Shown here: in pieces, positions 40,755-44,941 of the stretch
Layout: the number at the start of each line of letters is the position of its first letter
Position numbering within the stretch: position 1 is the first letter of the stretch
From: Mycobacterium sp.
Lineage (GTDB): Bacteria > Actinomycetota > Actinomycetes > RYN-182
Length of the DNA: 44,941 bases
Assembly: GCA_025965515.1 (NCBI GenBank)
Contig: JAOPWU010000045.1
Location: forward strand, 1-44,941
Direction: 5' to 3'
Position numbers and translations under genes: made by a program
Notes under the pieces: model-generated
What the model was told of the DNA's origin: nothing
The model's database searches: none
The model's input: the letters and a program-made list of their open reading frames with translations, nothing else

Positions 40755-42764
40755 TCACTCCGTGCAGACGTCGACGAGGGCGGCCACGATGTCGTCCACA
40801 GTCGGGAGCCAATGTTCCTCGAGTGCCGGCGAGTACGGCGCCGGGGTCGACGGAGCGCCGACCCGCTTGATCGGCGCGGCGAGCCGCCACACCGCCCGGT
40901 CGGCCACCCGCGCCGCGATCTCGGCGCCGAGCCCGCCGTTCACGACCGCCTCCTGGGCGATCACGAGACGCGTCGTCCGCTCGACCGAGGCCACGATCGC
41001 GTCCTCGTCGAACGGCGCGACGGTGCGCAGGTCGATCACCTCGACGTCGATCCCCCGCTCTGCGGCGATCTCGGCCGCCTGCAGGGCGTAGTCGACCATG
41101 CGGGACCAGCTCACCAGCGTCACGTCGGCGCCGCGGCGCCGGACCGCCGCCTTCCCGAGCGGCACCAGGTGGCCGGGGTCGGGCCGCGCGCCCTTCTTGC
41201 CGTAGAGCAGGCGGTGCTCGACGAAGATCACCGGGTTGGGGTCCGCGATCGCGGCGCGGAGCAGCCCGTAGGTGTCCTCCGGCGTCGACGGCATCACCAC
41301 GGTGAGCCCGGGGATGTGGGCCAGCAGCGCCTCGAGGCTTTGCGAGTGCTGGGCCGCCGACGAGCGGCCCGAGCCGAACTGCGTCCGCACCACCAGGGAC
41401 ATGGGCGCCCGGCCCCCGGTCATGAACCGCATCTTGGCGGCCTGGTTCATGATCTGGTCGAAGCAGACGCCGATGAAGTCCATGTACATGATCTCGATGA
41501 CCGGCTTCATCCCGGTCATCGCGCCGCCCACGGCCAGCCCCATGAGGGCGCTCTCGGCGATGGGCGTGTCGAGCACCCGCCCCGGGAACTCCTCGAACAG
41601 CCCGCGGGTCAGCCCGAAGATGTTGCCGCCCTCCCCGACGTCGATGCCCGCGACGAAGACCTCGGGTGATTCCCGCAGCGCACCCTGCAGCGCGTCGTGC
41701 ACCGCGTCCATGGTCCGGTACCGGTCGCCGGCGACGGCTGCCGGCGGCCACGGCTCCGGGATTTCCGGCCGGGGCGCCTGGACGAAGTCGAAGAGTTCCT
41801 CGCGGGCCGGGTAGGGCGCCTGCTCGGCCTCACGCTCGGCGTCGACCAGGTCCCGCGCGACCTGCTCCTCCAGCGCGGCGCGCCGCTCCGCCAGACCCGC
41901 GGCGTCGAGCCGGCCGGCCAGCAGCACGAGCGGGTCCAGGGCCTGCCAGGACGCCAGCTCCTCGTCGGTCCGGTACCGGATCGGGTCGCCCTCGTAGTGC
42001 CCGTGCCAGCGGTAGGTCACCGCCTCGACGAGGAAGGGGCCTTCACCGGCGCGCATCCGGTCGACCAGGGCGCCCACGACGGTAGCCACCGCGGTGACGT
42101 CGTTGCCGTCGACCGTCGTGGCCTCGATGCCGTACGCCTTCGCCCGCTCGAGGATCGGCACGGGGTGCTGCGCCTCGATCGGCGAGAATTCGGCGTAGTG
42201 GTTGTTCTCGCACAGGAACAGCACCGGCAGCCGCCACAGCGCGGCCAGGTTCACCGCCTCGTGGAACGCCCCCTGGGCGATGGCGCCGTCGCCGAAGAAC
42301 GCGACGACCACGTCGTCGCGGGCCTGCAGGCGGAAGCCGTTGGCGACACCGACGGCGATCGGCAGCCCGCCGGCGACGATCCCGTTGGCGCCGTAGACGC
42401 CCCGCTCGAAGTCGGCGATGTGCATGGACCCGCCGAGCCCCCGGCAGGCGCCCGTCTCGCGGCCCATCAGCTCGGCGAACATCGTCACCGGCTCCGCGCC
42501 CTTGGCCAGGCAGTGGCCGTGACCGCGGTGGTTGGACACGATGCCGTCGGTGGGCCGCAGGCCCCAGCAGGAGCCGACCGCGGACCCCTCCTGGCCGATC
42601 GACAGGTGGACGAAGCCCGGTACGACGCCGTCCGCGTACAGCCGGGACGTGCGCTCCTCGAACCGCCGGATCACCAGCATCCGCCGGTACATCTCGAGGA
42701 GGTCGGCGTCGGTGTACGCACCGGCGGACCCAGCGGTCCGGTCGGCGATCTGCTCAACAGTCAT
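40755..42764 (-). CDS. Thiamine-dependent 2-oxoacid dehydrogenase E1, fused alpha and beta
   Basis: 669 residues from ATG 42764 with GAGGGACGG upstream. The first 340 residues are E1-alpha: RRFEERTSRLYADG, GSMHIAD, and GDGAIAQGAFHEAVNLAALW followed by NN for thiamine diphosphate and Mg. Residues from about 350 are E1-beta: DVGEGGNIFGLTRGL, DTPIAESALMGLAVG, and a transketolase C-terminal domain (RRRGADVTLVSWSRMVDYAL). Fusion of both chains is seen in acetoin, pyruvate and branched-chain-type enzymes of actinobacteria. E1 decarboxylates a 2-oxoacid and transfers the acyl group to the lipoyl arm of E2, but no E2 or E3 gene lies in the window. It follows the CitE-like gene by 50 bp. Confidence 0.9.
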   Translation of the reverse strand: MTVEQIADRTAGSAGAYTDADLLEMYRRMLVIRRFEERTSRLYADGVVPGFVHLSIGQEGSAVGSCWGLRPTDGIVSNHRGHGHCLAKGAEPVTMFAELMGRETGACRGLGGSMHIADFERGVYGANGIVAGGLPIAVGVANGFRLQARDDVVVAFFGDGAIAQGAFHEAVNLAALWRLPVLFLCENNHYAEFSPIEAQHPVPILERAKAYGIEATTVDGNDVTAVATVVGALVDRMRAGEGPFLVEAVTYRWHGHYEGDPIRYRTDEELASWQALDPLVLLAGRLDAAGLAERRAALEEQVARDLVDAEREAEQAPYPAREELFDFVQAPRPEIPEPWPPAAVAGDRYRTMDAVHDALQGALRESPEVFVAGIDVGEGGNIFGLTRGLFEEFPGRVLDTPIAESALMGLAVGGAMTGMKPVIEIMYMDFIGVCFDQIMNQAAKMRFMTGGRAPMSLVVRTQFGSGRSSAAQHSQSLEALLAHIPGLTVVMPSTPEDTYGLLRAAIADPNPVIFVEHRLLYGKKGARPDPGHLVPLGKAAVRRRGADVTLVSWSRMVDYALQAAEIAAERGIDVEVIDLRTVAPFDEDAIVASVERTTRLVIAQEAVVNGGLGAEIAARVADRAVWRLAAPIKRVGAPSTPAPYSPALEEHWLPTVDDIVAALVDVCTE

Positions 42765-42814
42765 GGTGGTCCGTCCCTCTCGTGCGCCTGCTCCGGGGTC
42801 CGCGGGGGCCGCGG

Positions 42815-43720
42815 TCAACGCGCACGGGCGAGCGTGCGGAGCGACTCCTTGTACTGGTGCGCGAGGACCGCCTCCCCGTTCGCCCGCTGCACCGCCGGGC
42901 GCCCCTGCGCGACCGCCTCCTCGTACAGCTCAACCGTCTCCCGCGCGTGCGCCAGCTGTTCGGGGCTCGGGGAGAAGACCGCGTTGATCACGTCGACGTG
43001 GGGCGGATAGAACGCGCAGAGCCCGGCGAACCCGAGCCGCTGCTCCGCCGCCACCCGGAGCCGCAGGTCGGCCAGGTCCTTGAGGTCCGGTCCGAACGCG
43101 ATGCCGAGCAGGGGGACGCCCGCGGCCGCGGCCGCGAGGATCGCGTGCACCTTGGGGTAGAGCAGGCCGGGGTTCATGGCGCCGTCCGGCTCGTAGAGCG
43201 CCATCCCGGCGTCGACGTGCAGGTCGCCGGGGCCGAACGTGGCGGCCACGACCGCCGGGTGGGCGAGGATCGCGGCGGCGTCGAGGACGCCCTTGGCCGA
43301 CTCGATGCTCGCCAGGATGCCCGGCGTCGAGCCGTGCGCGGCGCACAGCTCGAGCACCCGGTCGATGTCGTCGGTGCCGTCGACCTTCGCCAGCATGATC
43401 GTCGGGGCGTTCGCCCGGGCGAGCGCGACCACGTCGTCGTGGCCCCAGGGCGTGTCCAGCGGGTTGGGGCGCGGGACCGTCAGCGCATCGCCGAAGTACT
43501 CGGGCCGCCCGAGGTACTCGACGACCTTGGCCCGGGCCTCCTCCTTGCCGCCGACCGGGACGGCGTCCTCGAGGTCGAGGATGAAGGCGTCGGCGGGGAT
43601 CGACGGGATCTTGCCCCACTTGCGCTCGTCGAGGATGGGGCTCTCGAACAGGCACCGCACCGCGGTCCAGGGGTTCTCGAGCGCCGGCACGCCGGTCGGG
43701 GACTGCGAGGGAGCCGTCAT
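42815..43720 (-). CDS. CitE-like HpcH/HpaI family acyl-CoA lyase
   Basis: 301 residues from ATG 43720; the start shares one base with the stop of the CoA-transferase gene. The TIM-barrel motifs of the CitE/CLYBL/malyl-CoA lyase family are visible: FILDLEDAVP (metal- and CoA-side acidic residues), VPRPNPLDTPW, GILASIESAKGVLDA and TFGPGDLHVDAGM. Such enzymes cleave 3-hydroxyacyl-CoAs such as malyl-, citramalyl- or beta-methylmalyl-CoA into acetyl- or propionyl-CoA plus a 2-oxoacid. The CoA-transferase next door could make the CoA thioester that this enzyme cleaves. The exact substrate is inference. Confidence 0.87.
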   Translation of the reverse strand: MTAPSQSPTGVPALENPWTAVRCLFESPILDERKWGKIPSIPADAFILDLEDAVPVGGKEEARAKVVEYLGRPEYFGDALTVPRPNPLDTPWGHDDVVALARANAPTIMLAKVDGTDDIDRVLELCAAHGSTPGILASIESAKGVLDAAAILAHPAVVAATFGPGDLHVDAGMALYEPDGAMNPGLLYPKVHAILAAAAAGVPLLGIAFGPDLKDLADLRLRVAAEQRLGFAGLCAFYPPHVDVINAVFSPSPEQLAHARETVELYEEAVAQGRPAVQRANGEAVLAHQYKESLRTLARAR

Positions 43721-44937
43721 CAGATGATCCCCCGCACGCGCAGGTCGGCGATGGCGTCCGGCTGCAGGCCCGCGCACTCGGCGAGCACCGTGTCGGTGTC
43801 CTCCCCGAGCGCGGGGCCGGTGCGCCAGATGCGGCCCGGGTGGTTGGCCATGCGCGGGATGACGGACTGCATGCGGACGGGCCCGAGCTCGGGGTCGTCG
43901 ATCGTGGTGATGGCCTCGCGCTCCCGGTAGGTGGCGTCCTCGACGATGTCCTGCATCGTGTAGATGCGGGAGGCCGTGACGGACGCGGCGCGCATGGTCG
44001 CGAGCGCCTCCTCCGCGGGGTGCTCGCGGATCCAGTCGTGCAGGAGCTTGTCCAGCCGGTGCCGGCCGGCGTGCTGTTGCTGCACCGTGCGGTAGTTCTC
44101 CGCGGGCTCCCCGAGCAGGGCGGCCACGTTCTGCACCGAGCGGACGGTCCCGCTGGTCACCGTCACCCAGGCGTCGTCGCTGGTGAGGTAGGTGTTGATC
44201 ACCGCGGCGGGCGAGACGGGCAGCTGGTTACCGGCGCGGGTCGGGACGATGCCGAGCTGGTCGTGGACGATGACCTGCCACTCGATGAGCCGGTACAGCG
44301 ACTCGAACAGCGCGAGGTCGATCCACTCGCCGTCGAAGTCGGGATCGTGGGCCTTGCGGTAGAGCGCGGCCTGGATCGCGAAGGCGCCCATCAGCCCGGT
44401 GACGGAGTCGGCGTGCGAGAAGCCGGTGTGCACGGGCGGGCCGTCCGGGAAGCCGGTGATGCCCACGACGCCACTCATGGCCTCGCCGACCTTGCCGAAC
44501 CCGGGGCTGTCGCGCAGCGTCGTGTTGGCGCCGAAGCCGGTGATCTGGAGCATCACCAGCTTCGGGTTCGCGGCATGGGCCGACTCCCAGTTCAGCCCCC
44601 AGGTGTCCAGCGTGCCGGCTCGGAAGTTGGTGATCAGGACGTCCGCCCAGCCGATGAGCTTGCGGGCCAGGTCCTGTCCCTCCTCGCTGCGGAGGTCGAT
44701 GGTGACCGAGCGCTTGTTGCGCCCGGAGACCTTCCACCAGAGGAAGACGCCGTCGGAGTTGGCGAGGCCGGTGACCCGCTGCGGGTCGCCGCGCGTCGGG
44801 TCCTCCACGTGCACGACGTCGGCACCGAGGTCGGCCAGGAAGGTGCCCGCCATCGGCCCCGCGATGACCTGGGCGATCTCGAGCACCTTCAGCCCGCTCA
44901 GCGTGGCGTTCGGCATGGAGTCCCGTGCGGGTGCCAT
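43720..44937 (-). CDS. Class III (CaiB/BaiF) CoA-transferase
   Basis: 405 residues from ATG 44937; a second Met 7 codons in (MPNATLSGLKVLEI) is an equally good start. VLEIAQVIAGPMAGTFLADLGADVVHVED, spread over residues 18-46, is the family CoA-binding opening. GRNKRSVTIDL and VGEAMSGVVGITG follow, and the Asp in HADSVTGLMGAF is in the position of the catalytic aspartate that forms the acyl-anhydride. These enzymes move CoA between carboxylates in a ternary complex, often from succinyl-CoA. It is the first visible gene of the catabolic operon; upstream genes may lie beyond the right edge. Confidence 0.92.
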   Translation of the reverse strand: MAPARDSMPNATLSGLKVLEIAQVIAGPMAGTFLADLGADVVHVEDPTRGDPQRVTGLANSDGVFLWWKVSGRNKRSVTIDLRSEEGQDLARKLIGWADVLITNFRAGTLDTWGLNWESAHAANPKLVMLQITGFGANTTLRDSPGFGKVGEAMSGVVGITGFPDGPPVHTGFSHADSVTGLMGAFAIQAALYRKAHDPDFDGEWIDLALFESLYRLIEWQVIVHDQLGIVPTRAGNQLPVSPAAVINTYLTSDDAWVTVTSGTVRSVQNVAALLGEPAENYRTVQQQHAGRHRLDKLLHDWIREHPAEEALATMRAASVTASRIYTMQDIVEDATYREREAITTIDDPELGPVRMQSVIPRMANHPGRIWRTGPALGEDTDTVLAECAGLQPDAIADLRVRGII

Positions 44938-44941
44938 GAGC

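Overview
This is a contiguous piece of a very GC-rich actinobacterial chromosome. GC-biased codon third positions, GTG starts, ATGA/GTGA gene overlaps, a single-chain acyl-CoA carboxylase, MocR, TetR and MarR regulators, and an LPXTG cell-wall protein all fit. A FliA/sigma-28-like promoter before a PilZ gene suggests a motile lineage such as Geodermatophilaceae. That placement is inference. I see no rRNA, tRNA, CRISPR array or insertion sequence, and no gene-free stretch over 300 bases.

Left part (1-21.6 kb). The window opens inside a CPA1 Na+/H+ antiporter. Convergent to it is a 1520-residue secreted protein with a lectin-like head, eleven Ig-like repeats and an LPHTG sorting signal. Next come a 52-residue acidic protein, a PAS-GGDEF-EAL c-di-GMP enzyme with an unusual DNA-binding-like tail, and a YcgR-like PilZ receptor, forming a plausible c-di-GMP/adhesion/motility neighbourhood. 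After these are an amino-acid permease with an acetamidase/formamidase, a DUF6338-small protein-SRPBCC operon, the BC-BCCP-CT carboxylase, a MarR regulator diverging from an ABC-2-like membrane protein across a clear palindrome, and a MocR regulator diverging from YczE across another dyad.

Centre (21.6-34.9 kb). This is a complete locus for an actinobacterial high-affinity (group 1h, 'Hhy') [NiFe] hydrogenase of the kind that scavenges atmospheric H2. Reading on the minus strand: hhyS, two small disordered proteins, hhyL, hhyE (NifU plus a Rieske-like domain), DUF5947, DUF6084, an unnamed 449-residue protein, the M52 maturation protease, a 39-residue DUF6893-like membrane peptide, hypA, hypC, a divergent second hypC-like gene, hypD and hypE. 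hypF is divergent on the plus strand. From hhyL to hypE nearly every junction is a 4-nt stop/start overlap. hypB is absent from the window. The least understood parts, and the best candidates for new biology, are the accessory proteins: the all-cysteine Rieske-like domain of HhyE, DUF5947, DUF6084, the 449-residue protein, the membrane microprotein, the second HypC and the two disordered proteins between the subunits.

Right part (34.9-44.9 kb). A leaderless TetR gene overlaps its DHA2-type efflux pump gene, followed by a secreted alpha/beta hydrolase. Convergent to these is a catabolic operon: CaiB-type CoA-transferase, CitE-like lyase, fused alpha-beta 2-oxoacid dehydrogenase E1, an acyl-CoA dehydrogenase-like protein and an APH-fold kinase. 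The last two overlap and resemble the ACAD10/ACAD11 and LvaC/LvaA pairing for phosphorylating 4-hydroxyacyl-CoAs. The dehydrogenase has Asp where classical enzymes have the catalytic Glu.
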